Assembly (NCBI RefSeq): GCF_015832195.1
Contig: NC_052020.1
Span: 9,678,254-9,742,253 of the forward strand
Source of the DNA: Motacilla alba alba
Lineage: Eukaryota > Chordata > Aves > Passeriformes > Motacillidae
Direction of reading: 5' to 3'
Length of the DNA stretch: 64,000 nt
This document shows positions 33,959 to 46,211 of the stretch, one piece after another (position 1 is the first letter of the stretch; every line of letters starts with the position of its first letter). The translations under genes and the position numbers were made by a program. Below the pieces are notes generated by a model. The model made no database searches. It had not been told where the DNA came from and was given only the letters and a program-made list of their open reading frames with translations.

Positions 33959-36900
33959 CTGCGGGGCAATCACATCGGAAGAGTTATCAGAGGATCCTGG
34001 AATGCTTTGGGTTGGAACGGACATAAAGGCTCATCCAGTCCCACCCCTGCCGAGGGCAGGAACCTTCCACTAGGTTCCACCTTCCACTAGTCCAGGTTGC
34101 TCCAAGCCCCATCCAACCTGGTTCTGGACCCTTCCAGGGATGGGGCAGCCAGAGCTTCTCTGAGCCAGGGCCTCACCACCCTCACGGGGAGGAACTTTTT
34201 CCTAATATCCCATCTATCTCTGACCTCTGGCAGTGTGAAGCCGTTCCCCCTTGTCCTGGCACTCCAGGCCCTTGTAAACAGCCTTTCTCCCTTTTTCCTG
34301 TAGGCTCCCTTGAGGTACTGGAAGGGGAAATTAGGTCACTCCAAAGCCTTCACTTTTTCAGGATGAACAATCCCTATTTTCTCAGCCTTTCCTCATAGGA
34401 GAGGTGCTCCATCCCTCTGATCGACCTGCTGGCCTCCTCTGGACTCGCTCCAACAGGTCCGTGTCCTTCCTGTGCTGGGGATCATGAACTCATTCCCTCT
34501 CCTGCTGCCTGTGTCCTGCTGGGAGCCGCAACTGCAGCTGCTGGAGGACAAGGGGAAGGGAAGGAATGTGGACAAAGCTTTGTTCAAAGAGAACTCCTGC
34601 AGGAAGCAACACAAGTTTGCATTTCCATACTGGTGAATATTGTACAGCACCAAAGATGATAGCAATTAAAAAAAAAAAAAGTTTTGAAACCTTGTTTTTT
34701 ACTGCTCTGGCCTAATTTTTGCTAATTAGCCCCTAATAAATGCTTATGAACCAATATTTAGGAAAACAAAGAATTCAGGATGCCTTCAGGGAACATCTCT
34801 CAAAGGTGACCTGACCCACAAGAGCATGAAAGAATTCCTGCCAGTAGCTGTTCCAGAAGACTGGGGTGTTAGAATGGAAAGGAACTGCTTTGATCCAAAG
34901 CTTGGGGATGGGGGATTTTGTTTGGTTGGCTTTGTTTGGTTTGTTATTCTTGGGGTTAGGTTGGGGTATTTTTTGTTTGTTTGGAGTTCTTTAGTGTTCT
35001 CAAAAGAAAGATCAAAATTCAGCTACTAAAGAGTTTGTAAGCCAGTTTGTTTTTTAGAAACTCCAAGAGCAGAGCCCTGGGCAAGGAGCAGGGTGAGGAG
35101 GAGGCCTCAGGCATCCCCTCCGTGGCAGGGCTGCACAGACCACAAGAGGCACCCAGCAGAACTGAGAGATTTAAAGCACTGGTTTGCATGATGGGTTTGT
35201 GCCCGTTCAATCCCTATTTTCCTTCAGCTCTGTGTATCCATCACAGGATGGCAGGCTGGAACATGGATGCTGGGAAGTTCTGACTGACAAAGCTGCAATT
35301 CAATCAGCAAGAGCTCAACTATAACAGCCCAAGTCACTGCTCCAAGGGGTGCTGCTGCCAAAATCCCAGGATCTGGCATCCAGCATGAACACTGGCACTT
35401 GTATCAGCAGGTTTTTGGGTAGTCTGGCACCTGTGTCCTCCAAGGGATGGATATATAGGATCCCTTCCTAGCTCACTTAGTTTTTAGCTCTTAAGTTCCA
35501 TGTTTTCCTGTAACCTGTTCTTGTTTTCCTTGAAACCACGTGCAGTGGTCATACAAGCATCAATATCTGGGAGTCCTTTGAGAGGAGCACAAAGAGGCTG
35601 GGGAAGGGTTTGGAGCACCCGGAGTAGCTGAGGAAGCTGGGGGGGCTCAGCCTGGAGAAAAGGACTTTCTGGCTCTCCACAACTCCCTAACAGCCAGAGG
35701 CTGGCTGTCAGGCTCTGCTCCGAGGGAACAAGGGACAGGTTGAGAGGAAGCAGCCTCAAGTTGCACCAGGGGAGATTTAGGCTGGATATTGGGAAAATTC
35801 CTTCAGGGAAAGGGTGGCCAGGCCTTGGAACAGGCTGTGGTGGAGTCCCCATCCCTGGAGGATTTAAAAGCTGTGTGGATGTGGCACTTGGGGACATGGG
35901 TCAGTGGTGGCCTTGGCAGCTCTAGGGGAACAGCTGGACTCGATGATCTCTTAAGGGTCTTTTCCAACCCAAAAGATTCCACGATCCTACACGATCCAGA
36001 CGTGTAATGGATCTGGAGCAGGAGAAGCCCCCTGCCTGCAGCAGAGCAAGTGTCACTACCCCAGCTGCAGGCACACCACAGCCCGCAGGGCTGGGACAGC
36101 TGGGCTGGCTGGAACGGGCAGGGTGAGAGAGGCTGGAGGCAGGGGGAGGTTTGGGAAGTGCAGCAGGTTCAGAGCTCCACCTACCTGCAGTACTCTGCGA
36201 AGGTCAGCACGTAGCACTTCTCCTCGATGCAGGCGACGCTGTTCTCGTCCTGGTGCCGCGACGCAAAGATCTCGTTCTGGGCGAGGAGGGGAGGGGACAG
36301 GTCACCCAGCTGGCCCGGAGCCCCGGGAGGCACGGCCAGCCCCACACCCTCGCCCACCCAGAGAGGGAATGGGGAGCTCTGCACCTTCACCCATCACCTC
36401 CACGTGGAGTCACCAAAGCACGCCCACGGTGAACACTCTTCAGAGCCAGTGTCCCACACAAACCAGGCACCTGCCCTGTGCTCTGTGCACCACAGTTTTA
36501 TCCAGCAGCAGTGAGCAAAGGACTCTCCCGCCATCTCACCCTGCCCAGCACATTTTGTGAGACCAAGTGCTCCAATGTCCCATGAATTTCCAATGTCACA
36601 AAGCTCTTCAGCAGCAAGGCCGTGGCTGGCTGCACCCCTCGGTCTCCCCTTTCCTCCTGGATTCTCTAATCCATCTTTATGTCTTAAAAACTTAAAGAAA
36701 CCCTTTTTATCCAATCACTTCCTTCTCCCAATTTAATTAAAAAGGCTGGTTTAGTGAAAGAAGTAGCAACAGCTTTTTTCAGAATCCTGGAATAGAATCC
36801 TGCTCTGGTTTGGGTTGGTAGGGACCTTAAGGATTATCCCATTCCACCATCTGCCATGGGCAGGGACACCTTCCACTAGACCAGGTTGCTTCCAGCCCCA

Positions 36901-39900
36901 TCCAACCTGGCCTGGAACACATCCAAGCAGGATCAGCCACAACCTCTACCGGCAAACTTCTCTTCAATTTTTCCCAGAGTAATTTTGGGAATTTGGCTCT
37001 GCAGCAGGCAGGATTGGTTATACACAGGGTAACCCAGACAGAGGCACTGAGAAGAATTTCAGGTATAGTTAGATCAGCACAGATGATCTCTGGGAACGTG
37101 GATGCCCTGCACAAGTCTGGAAGCATTCCCTGCAGGCTCCATTTCTGCTTTGCTGGAAGGGAAAACTCACAAAAGACTGAACATCTGGGGACAGGGTTGA
37201 TCAGGGACACTGGGAATGCCACACCTGCCTTCTGCACCTTGGGGTTCTGGTTTACTCCTTGAGTCAAAACTACCTGAGTCACCCTGGCAAGCCTGGCCCA
37301 GCCCTCAGCCCAAGCTCTCTCTTGTTTGAAGAACTGTGTAATTTAAACGGGTTTGCAAAAATTCCTCCTGGCATTTTCCCTGGACTGAAATACAACTGGA
37401 TACACGCTCACCTTTCATTTATAAAGTGCCACATTTTGGTTTAGAAACTCACCTGTGCCCTGCGAACGAGGCAGTTACAATTCCCTGGCTGCTCACGAGT
37501 GCTGCTCTCAAACCCTCCCTCCCTTTTTATTTAAAAAAGTAATAGAAATAAAGAAAGCACCAAGTTTTTAAAATTGGGTTGAACACAGCAGTGAATTCTT
37601 CACTCCCAGTTAAAACCAGCTCGCTCTGTCACCCAACACAAGCCCATGCAAAGCAGAGCAAGGCGTGAAGTCACAGTGATTCACACGTTTTTTCTTTAAA
37701 AAGCAACTCCATTATCCTGGCACAGCATCCTCAAGCCAGACTTTAGTTCTCATCTTAAATCTATGCAGGGCATGGATGATGCATCCACGCTTCTGTACAA
37801 AACTAACACGTTTTTGGAGTTTAAGAAGCAGATTAAGGGATTTATTAAAAGGCAGCACATGACACAGGCACTTCAGTTTCCTGCAAAATGGCAGCAGGAG
37901 CTTTTGCATCAGGCTCTGCAGTCCTTTGGGAATTAGAATATGCTTTTGGAAAGGTGTCTGATCTTGATTCAGTATAAACTTCTTCCTTATTCTTAAGGTA
38001 ACAGTCAAAATTACTTTTTACTTAATATGTGGAATTTACTCATATGTGGATTAAAGGGAGAATCACCAACACTCAGCAGTTTCTGTTAGAGCCTCCATAT
38101 AAGGAACTCGGCAGCTTTTCTGAGAGCCCAGATTTTCTCCACAGGACAATAAATCTGGGGGAAAAGCCCAACTATAGGACACCACCACTCAGCACATCTG
38201 GCAACAGCTGCATGACAGCCAAGAGCGCTCTGCTGTACTCAGCTTGAGGCCACCCAGGAATGCAGGGAGACGCTGGGGCAGTGCCCTCCTCCTGCAGGAG
38301 CACGGAGAGCCCGGGATGCCCTGCCCTGATCCAGACTCACCTGGTGCATGCTGGGGTTGCGGCCTCCCTGAGTGTGCTCTGGTCTGTAGTACCACAGGAG
38401 GCTCATCATCAGCTCCCCTGCAACAGCACAGATTAAAACAAGTCAAGCCTCAGCTTTCTGTGAGTGTTTTCCCACTCATTCCTGGCTTCCTCCTGCTGCT
38501 CCATCCCCTCCATTCCCACAGTGCTCACGGAGAGGCAGCTGTGGCTGATAAATATTTCATGCTGAACTAGGTGTCCCTTTGTTACAGCAAGAAGCTGCAT
38601 GGAGTCGGTCGTGTTGCTTTCCTACTACACCTTCGCCTCCTTCTACTCAGGTTACAACATCCCACAGAAGTCAGGCACAAACAACTCCCCGAAGATTCAA
38701 AAATCAAATGCTTTCACCTGCCAAAAAAGCAATCTATTCAGCACACAAGCTGGAAAAGATGCTCGTCCAAAGGTGGGAACTTGCAGCATTGATTCCCAGG
38801 TTCAGGGCAGAATTGCTGCTGCACTGACACAACCACAATGGGCCTCACCACACCTCGATTTATGTCTTTTACACAGAATTTTTGGGGTTTCTTTTCCCCA
38901 ATTTTAAGCACAACCTCTATTTGAAAGCATTTGGCTCAGCATCCTTGGCTCAGGGATTGCCAGTCAGACACCAGATCTCACCGCAAGTCCCCACAACTCC
39001 CATCCCCAGCTCTGCTGGGGTCCATCAGAGCTGCTGCAGAAGAGCCCTGTTTCCAACAGCTCCCAGACCAGATGTTGGATTGGAGCAAACAGCAGCTCCC
39101 TCGATGTTTGAGCAATGAAATAATGCAGGAGAGGGCTGCTAAGACGGGCACTTGGCAAATATTCTGTGCTTCCATATCCAGGAAGATTTCCATTTATCAG
39201 CCCCAGACAAGTGATTAAGGAGCACTTCAGTTCCTGGAACAATCCAAATGGAAGCCATGGCGCTCATCTCCTCTCCATAACCCTGGTACCCTAACCAGCC
39301 CGCAGCTCTCCCTAGATCCGTTCCTTCCCCGCTTCCAGCTCTCTCTGTCGAGCACACGCACACTCTCCTGGCACAGTACCTGTCTTGGGGTCCTCCCAGA
39401 GTGCAGAGATCTTGGCGACGTAGGGCATGGATTTCTTGCGGGGCCCCGATTTGAGGAGCACGGTGTCGCGCACCCGGATGATCTCCCCGTCCCTCTCCAC
39501 GGCCTGGTAGCTCTTGCGCACGGCCGGCTCCGGCTCGTTCTGCACACACAGGAACCAAAACAACCCAGTCAACGGGCAAAGGGAGACTTCACGGCTCTCC
39601 TCCACAGTGCTGGCAGTGAGGAGCAGCTCACCGGGGGGACAGCACATCTCACAAAAGCCCTAATTGCTGACATTAATACTCTGATGTCAAATCAAAGCAC
39701 ACTCGCTCCTTCCATTCTGCCCGCAAAATCACAATCTTCAGGAAAATCACCTTTCCACCTGGAGGCCTGCTTTTCCTTCCCATTCAAAGGCACCAAAAAC
39801 TAGGTGTGTTTTGAATGCTGTTTCTCTGATACAAACATGGTAAAAACCAATAAGACATGAAATATTTGACAAAAGCAAGGCAGGGAGTGGCAGGGAGGCT

Positions 39901-42900
39901 GTGGCACAAAGCCTTCCTTAGCAGGACTGCCAATAATTCCTTTGTACCCTCTGACAGTACAAAATAATCACTTTTGGGACTGTGAACCAGGCATTTTTAG
40001 TTTGCTTTTGCTATGAGTTTCATTTCAGAATGCCTGAGCAGGATGGTTTAACCTCTTGCCAGATCTCCCAGGCAGGATTGGAAGCATCTTAAGGAGATTA
40101 ACACCTCACTGCTCCTTTGGGGTGTGACAGCCTGAGGGATGGATGCACAAGGCCAGTCCCTGGCCTTGACAGGCTTCATTCTGACACAGTCCTTGGCACC
40201 TGGACACACTCCCAAAAGCTAGAGCTCCAAAACCTGCCCTGGCTGCTGCTCTCAGCAGCAGCCTGAGGTTGCGCCACCACACCAAGCAGCAGCACAGATC
40301 CTGCCTGGACCATGGCCTTCCTTCCTCCTGACATCTACTGCACATCAGTGCCTTGTCCCACCTTCCCAGACACCACGTGGGGCCCATTTCAAGCTCTTAT
40401 GCTTTAATAAGATGAAGGATATTGCCTTCTCTCACAATTGAAGTGGACTTGACTGGACCTAATTGAATTCTCTGGCAGGAAATCTCCCATCTTACAGGAA
40501 CCAGTCTCTGCCCCTGAATGCAACAAATGGGAAAGTACAGACAGGAAATCCCTGGAGAAGCAACTGGACGTGCCACCATGCAAGTTACAAGAAAGGGGAT
40601 TTTGGGTGCTAGAAAAATTCCAGCTGGGAGCCACTATACTGTCTCAGTCCTCTGTAGGCTGGGAGATTCTTGAGGGGCTACAGACACCCTAAGTGAGAGC
40701 CACCTTATGAGAGCTGCCTCTAGATGTGCCCCTTATAATTGAGGCTACAACAACCCTCAGCTTCTCGGACAGGTTTGCCCTACCCAGGAGAAAGCAGCTG
40801 GAGGATGATCCCAGTAGGATGGACTCCCACGTGCCTCGGGTGCCACCCTCGTACATGCCGGAGCTGGGAGGATTCGTCACCTTTGAGCTGAGGCCAGCAC
40901 AGGAGCAGCAGGTTCTCCTCCCCTCCCAAACCACGCCGTGCAAGGTAACACCAGGACACACAGGGAACAGAGCCAGCAGTGCCTCTGCTCCCATCAGAAT
41001 GTCACCGGGAGGTTCTAGACAGCACCTAGCGACCATCTCCAGCTGGGAGAGGGCCCCACAACTCCCAAGCCTTCTCGCCTGGAGGTTCACAGGCAGCTGC
41101 CCCCGCCCAGCCCCAGCACTCAGACACCTACCACGACATAGACAGCCTTCTCGCAGGCCGTGCCCACGGGGATCCAGCCGTTGGTGGCTCTGCGCCGGCT
41201 GATCCGCTGCTGCTTGGGGTGGGAATGGCCCCCCGCCGCTTTGCTGTTGGAGGCGTGCAGGCAGCCCGGAGTATTCCGCAGCCCAGACTTGGAGCCGCTG
41301 GGAGGCTTGGAGCTCTGAGGGCATTCCCGGGCCATGGTCTGAGGGTCAGAGTTGGGGGTCTGCAGGTGAGGAACGGGCTCTGCGGCTGGCGGCACGCTGG
41401 GCACAGGACATCCTGAGAGCGGGTGGGCAGGCGACGCGGGGTGTCCTGCCACCGGGATTGTGAGGTTCAGCTGGTCCAGAGACTTGCAGCCTTCTAAGGG
41501 AAGGGAAGAAATGAGTCACGGATCTCATCTGGAACATAAAGAAACTCCGCAGCCGGGACTGTCCCACACCACGGCCGCTTTTGCCCGAAATCCCCTTTAT
41601 TGCATTATAGCTGTAAAGACTCTCCAGGCTGTAATTTCATTTTGCACTGTCACTGGATTGTAAAAGCAAAGCCATTCCCGAGCTTGCGTGTTCCAGCGCT
41701 CCGCGGATGACACTGCACCACAACAAACCCATCTGAATCCCAAGTAATGCCAGCCAGGAATACACACAAGGCTGGCCAGTGTCCAAAGCAGTTCCTGCCT
41801 GTCAATATGTATAAAAGAAATAAAAGGCTTATCAAAACAATGAGAAGGATTAAATCACACTGCCAAAAGCAGCCAGCTTCTTTCAAAAAGCCAAATTCTA
41901 CTAATCAGGGAAAATTGAGAAGATTCTCCAAATTAAGTCCAGAAAGATGAAACAAGGTGGAACACAACCACAAGATGCTGCATCCTCAGCAAAACTGTGT
42001 CCCTGCAGCAGACACAGGAACCTCAGCAGGTTGGAATTTGGCTGACGCCGCCTCTCAGAGCATCCCAGAAATACATTGTTCTGCTCAGGAGTCACAAACA
42101 AGTCTCAACCCAGGCCAATGGAAGAACCAGTTGTAATTACGCCCCATCAGCGGGAAAAGAGCTCCTGGACCAATACATCAACCACCCCGTTCTCTAAAGA
42201 GGAGACTGTGCTTTTTGGGGTGACCAAAGCACAGCTCCAGTCAGGCTCCGGGAGATGCCTCAGTGCAGAGCTTGCAAATCTGAAGGGAAAATTCCACCCA
42301 AAGCCACACAGCTCCAGCCAAAGAACTGCTGGGACTCCTGCCTCCCCACCTTACCCTCCCTAAGGGCCGCAGGCAAGTCACTGTGGAGCCGTGAGTGCAA
42401 GGGATGCCACAGATCATCCTCATCAATCAATCAATCAATCAAATCAACCCCGTGTAGCAAACACCACAGGAACCCCCAAGAGTGCCTGGACATTAGGATG
42501 CAGGCACTGGCAGGCACAGGACACATGGAGCAAGGAATCACCTCTCAGGTATTCTGCTTACAAAAGCAGCTTTTAAGCTTGAGCTAGAGCAGGATAAAGC
42601 TTCACAAAAATCTTTACTGAACGCCAGAGCCCTGGTGCAGAACTGCTCTTGCTGGCACCCCTGGGACTCCTTCCTTGGTCATACACACTTCCAGCCTCTC
42701 CAACAGCACTGGCACTAAAGCAGCTCTCACAGCCTGTCCCAGCTCCTTTCCACCACTCTGCTCCCACACTGCCCAACCATTGCCCAAGATCACAGCCCAG
42801 TCCCTGGATTTGTACCACACAGACGCTGGTATTTTCCTACAAACACCTGGAAGACACCAAATCGGACAGCTGTAACACACGGCATTCGGCATGTCAGGCT

Positions 42901-45900
42901 GGATCCCTCTCTGATGGGAGCCTGCTGCTTGCAGCCAAAGTGCTCCTTCAGTTCACTAAAATGCCCCACTCTAGGGAAGGAAAATGTTTCAGAGGTGCAT
43001 AATTATATAAAAATCAATCCCTAAGCCTGAGTCTCCATCAATATTCTCTGAGACCTCCTTATATTCTTCAACCCACAAACCAAAATGTCAAAGATTCTGA
43101 TGTTACAGGTTTTTAAATCCAAGTCGCTCCCAGCAAGGAAATCGCAGCAAGGGAGATCTCAGTAGCAGGGTGAGATCTCACTAGCAAATACCCACTCCTG
43201 GAACTGCTGCTGCCCTTGCCAGCACCAGGAGAAATCACTGAATCCACAGGGAGGGCTGAGCTCTGGAAAATACTCTGTCTGTGTCTGCCTGCATCCTTCT
43301 GGCTGCACAAAATCAGAGGCACTAGCATGCAAAAGCTGAGGAACAAAGTAGACTGGTATGACCTCGGGGCACTACACAGAAACTGTCAGGCAAGAACACA
43401 CTGCTGAGCTGGTTGTCTTGTGAGCATTCCCCTTTCAAGAGCTCTGCAGCCACCAGTAAGCCCTGCTTGGCTGTTGCCGTAGGAAGCAGCACCATGACAG
43501 CGGGGATATTTCGGGAAAACAGAAATTACACTTCAACCAAACGCTCCTGAGCTTCAGCAGCTTCCTCCAGCGAAGGAAGATGACAAAGCCTTGCTTGAAC
43601 CAAAACTCCATCCACCTACCTGCAAATCTGTTCTCAGTGGGTAAGTCATGCCAGCTCCTGGCTGGAACACGTGGTTAGTGGAAAGATCCCACGCTGGCAC
43701 TCCCAGCAGCTGGAGAGCAGCCTCCTCTACAGACCGACCGTTTGCAGCACTGTCCAGCCCAGCGTTACACACAGTACTGGTGTCTGATAACCCCCACACA
43801 GCACTCCACTTTTAAATATTTAAAAAGGTATTTTTCAATGGCAGCGGCAAAGCTCCAAGATAAAGCAGGAAGTCTGAGAAGCAGGCGGGGACAGAGGAGA
43901 GCCAAGCAGGTAATGACGTTTCCATACCCCCTCACCGCTCCTCATTCCAGTGCTTCATTGTCAGACAGAAAGCAAAGATGGGCTCGAGAATTCCCAAACT
44001 AACAGTGTGCCTGGCACTTAGACCACCACAGCAAAACTCCCTATGCAGCCCTGCCAGCTCTGATCCATCCATGGAATCCAAAAAGCCTGCAGCCCCCGGC
44101 TGGCACCACTACAGTCTAACAGCAGAGGCAATGCCTGCTTCTCCACAGGCTCTGTGAGGATGCCTGAGCCCCCGGAGCGAGGTTTTGGGCTGGGAGGAGT
44201 AACTCATGCCGGTGCGCTCCCGGCCCCGCGCTCAGAGCGGCACGGCGGCATGGCGTGCAGGAACTGAACCCTGCTCGTTTGACACAGATCAAAGCTCAGC
44301 CTCAGCTCCAGCGTGACAAACCCTGAGTCAACTCCTCGCTGCCAAAATCCTTTCACCGATTCTCCGCTTTCCACACCAACAAGACCTTTCGGTGGGAAAA
44401 ACCCTCCGGGCAAAAAAACGGGGGAAGGGGAGGTGGAAGGCGGATCCCTTCCAAGCCGCAGCTCGGCCGTGGAGCTGAGAACTGCTCGCAGAGGGAACCA
44501 GCCTCCGGGCAAGCAGGCACCGCGCCGAGCCACCCTCTTCTCCCGGGAACGCCGGCCGGGATTTGCGCGCACTTTGCACCTTACCTGCTGCAAAAGGCAT
44601 TTTGTAGGGGTAGCTGTTCCGTCCCGCATGCACGCTGCCGATCCTGCCCTCCGGCACCTGCACCACGCCGCAGACGCTGTAGCTGCTCACGGCTGCTCCC
44701 TCCCCGCAGCAGTACGGAGAGCTGCACCAGTGCAGGGGCTGGAAATGAGCACCTGATGGCAAGGAACCGGAAGATACCAGGAGCCCCTCGCAGGTCGCAG
44801 CCTGCGACAGCTCGTCCTTGGGATAAACGGAGCAGGGGGAATAGCCACTGTATCCACTTTGGCCATAATAAACATAAAACCCGTTCAACGGAGTCAGATC
44901 TGAGGATTCATAGAGACATGCACAATCCGCGGGATTCCCGGGCACAGGCAAGGGAGGGAACTGCTGCACGGGAAAGGAAGGCTGATGAAATTCCTGTTTG
45001 GGGGTTGGGGATTTCTCTCCAGGTCTTCCATACTCCGGCTTCATGGAAGCTTGTCCTCCCATGAGCAAAGGCAGTCTGTGGTAGAAGCCCTCCGTGCTGG
45101 CGTAGGAGCCAGACAGCGACTCGTAGGGGACGGGCTCTGTCGTCCCATAGAGCCTGGAAGAGTCCCGCTGCTCCCCTTTCCCAAACGTGCCCAGGGTCTG
45201 GCCTTGCCAGCCGTGCTGCCCATCCACTTTTAAGCTAGCCACTTCCTTCTTGGATTTAACACAGTTCTTCCGTCCGCCTTTGGCCCACTTAAGTGTGGAT
45301 TTCGAACAGTGGTTCTCGGACTTGCCCTCCCCGTCCGATTTACTCCTCTGTTTCAGGGGTTGGTCTTTCTCGTGGGTCAGCTTCAGGAAGGCCACGGCGT
45401 TCAGGCTGGCCAGTCTCTTTGGGGTGGGATGGTAGGAGACGGCACCATCCTCCCTCTTTGCCCCATCATCAAAGACCTCATCCAGCGAATGCTCACAGCT
45501 ATTGCATTTCTGACTGGGCTCATGCCGGTTCTTTCCCTTCCCTGTTTTCACAGCCGGTTTTTCCAGGGCAGGCCAGTTGTCACCGGCTTTGCACTGCAAG
45601 CCCTTGAGGGTACAGTCCCCAGCAGCCTTCCCAGAGTCCCTGCGGAAGCGCCTGCCGGATAACAAGCCATCGTCCCGTTCGAACAGCAGGTTGTTCACCG
45701 CCTCGGCGTTCAGCGAGGCCAGCCGCCGCTTCCTGGGCTCCGAGGGAGCAGGATCAAAGTCCTGCTCCAGCCCGGGATAAGTTACTGTGCACTTCTCCCC
45801 GGATGAGTCACTCTTGCCCGCTCCCACAGGCTGAACTTGTTCCGAGAACAAAGCAGATCCCAAACCCTCAACCCAGCTGGTAAGGTGCTTTTTTTTACAG

Positions 45901-46211
45901 CTCGGGGTCTGTTTGGACAGAGAGCCAGCCACATCCTCCAGCCTGGTGAGGAGGACCTTGCAGGTCTTTTTGCTCACCGAGGGGAGCAGCCGCCTCCGCA
46001 GCGGGTATGTCTTTCGCACTTCACGCAAACTCTTGCTTTTGTTATTCCCTACAAACCCACTGGGACACTTTGGAGCCTCCGAGGCATCTCCGTCCCGCTG
46101 CTCTGCGTTGGCCCTGTCCATCCTCCTGCTGCCTGTTGGCGACGAGGCCTGGCCAGCAGAACCAGCTGGATGTTTCAGAAGGAAAAGTTGTTTTTTCCGG
46201 GCATGCGTCAT
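33769..46211 (-). CDS. BAHD1: BAHD1, bromo-adjacent homology domain heterochromatin protein (six coding exons)
   Basis: Coding exons on the minus strand are 46,211-44,585, 41,493-41,132, 39,539-39,380, 38,417-38,341, 36,276-36,185 and 33,958-33,769. All introns are GT-AG, the phases agree, and the joined frame is 2,508 bases (835 residues; human about 780). BAHD1 is a nuclear silencing factor. It works with HP1, KAP1, MBD1 and histone deacetylases, and its BAH domain reads H3K27me3. The long first coding exon encodes a basic, disordered region with two RLASLNA motifs (about residues 163-169 and 266-272), a conserved CKVLLTRLE segment, and a proline-rich block ending GNPAD. The last four exons encode the BAH domain (about 670-830), ending [10 protein letters not shown] exactly as in human. 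The ATG at 46,211 gives MTHARKK, matching human MTHTRRK; the open frame upstream of it starts only at TTG. The size excess over human lies mainly in the disordered part. Confidence 0.95.
33985..34490 (-). mobile_element. CR1 LINE fragment in the BAHD1 last intron
   Basis: Reverse-oriented CR1 running from its 3' terminus ('tttgggttggaac') through 'ccccttgtcctggcactcca' to blocks well 5' of the usual truncation point ('tggcctcctctggactcgct'). It has an internal duplication of the 'ccttccactag' block (34,061-34,090). It ends very close to the terminal BAHD1 exon. Confidence 0.92.
35575..36000 (+). mobile_element. CR1 LINE fragment in a BAHD1 intron
   Basis: Plus-oriented CR1 of the 'GGAACAGCTGGACTCGATGA' terminus type. 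Upstream blocks include 'ggctcagcctggagaaaagg' and 'ggaagcagcctcaagttgca'. It lies antisense to BAHD1. Confidence 0.92.
36185..36276 (-). CDS. BAHD1: BAHD1 coding exon 5
   Basis: Encodes [20 protein letters not shown] and on to TFAEYC, nearly identical to the human BAH domain. The acceptor is CGCCCAG (ending 36,277) and the donor GTAGGT (from 36,184). It ends in phase 2. Confidence 0.95.
36780..36945 (-). mobile_element. CR1 LINE 3' fragment in a BAHD1 intron
   Basis: Reverse-oriented CR1 terminus with 'tttgggttggtagggacctt', the complement of 'TGTCCCTGCCCATGGCAGAT', and 'ccagccccatccaacctggc'. Confidence 0.9.
38341..38417 (-). CDS. BAHD1: BAHD1 coding exon 4
   Basis: A short exon encoding [14 protein letters not shown] and on to NPSMHQ. 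The acceptor is TGTTGCAG ending at 38,418; the donor is CAG then GTGAGT from 38,340. As I remember it, the human protein has three more residues at the 3' edge (MHEPLQ where this gives MHQ). This may mean a nearby alternative donor or a small deletion. Confidence 0.93.
39380..39539 (-). CDS. BAHD1: BAHD1 coding exon 3
   Basis: Encodes [16 protein letters not shown] to EDPKT, the start of the BAH domain. The acceptor is TGTGTGCAG ending at 39,540; the donor GTACTG starts at 39,379. It begins in phase 0 and ends in phase 1. Confidence 0.95.
41132..41493 (-). CDS. BAHD1: BAHD1 coding exon 2
   Basis: Encodes EGCKSLDQL through [18 protein letters not shown] and [11 protein letters not shown] to CEKAVYVV, matching the human linker before the BAH domain. 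The acceptor AG is at 41,495-41,494; the donor GTAGGT starts at 41,131. It has a basic RISRRRA stretch, shorter than the long arginine run I recall in human. Confidence 0.94.
42422..42444 (+). repeat. (ATCA)n microsatellite
   Basis: Five or so tandem copies of a tetranucleotide in BAHD1 intron 1 of the coding part (between coding exons 1 and 2). Confidence 0.85.
44585..46211 (-). CDS. BAHD1: BAHD1 first coding exon
   Basis: A large exon of 1,627 coding bases from the ATG to the donor GTAAGG at 44,584. The exon itself probably starts at 46,228, after a TTCCCAG acceptor. Reading past the donor keeps an open frame to 44,328, but that extension is arginine-rich intron without similarity. Confidence 0.94.

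Noticed and set aside
44328..44584. Continuation of the BAHD1 first coding exon frame
   Set aside because: The frame is open past the donor at 44,584 by chance. The next exon at 41,493 restores clear BAHD1 similarity in the right phase.
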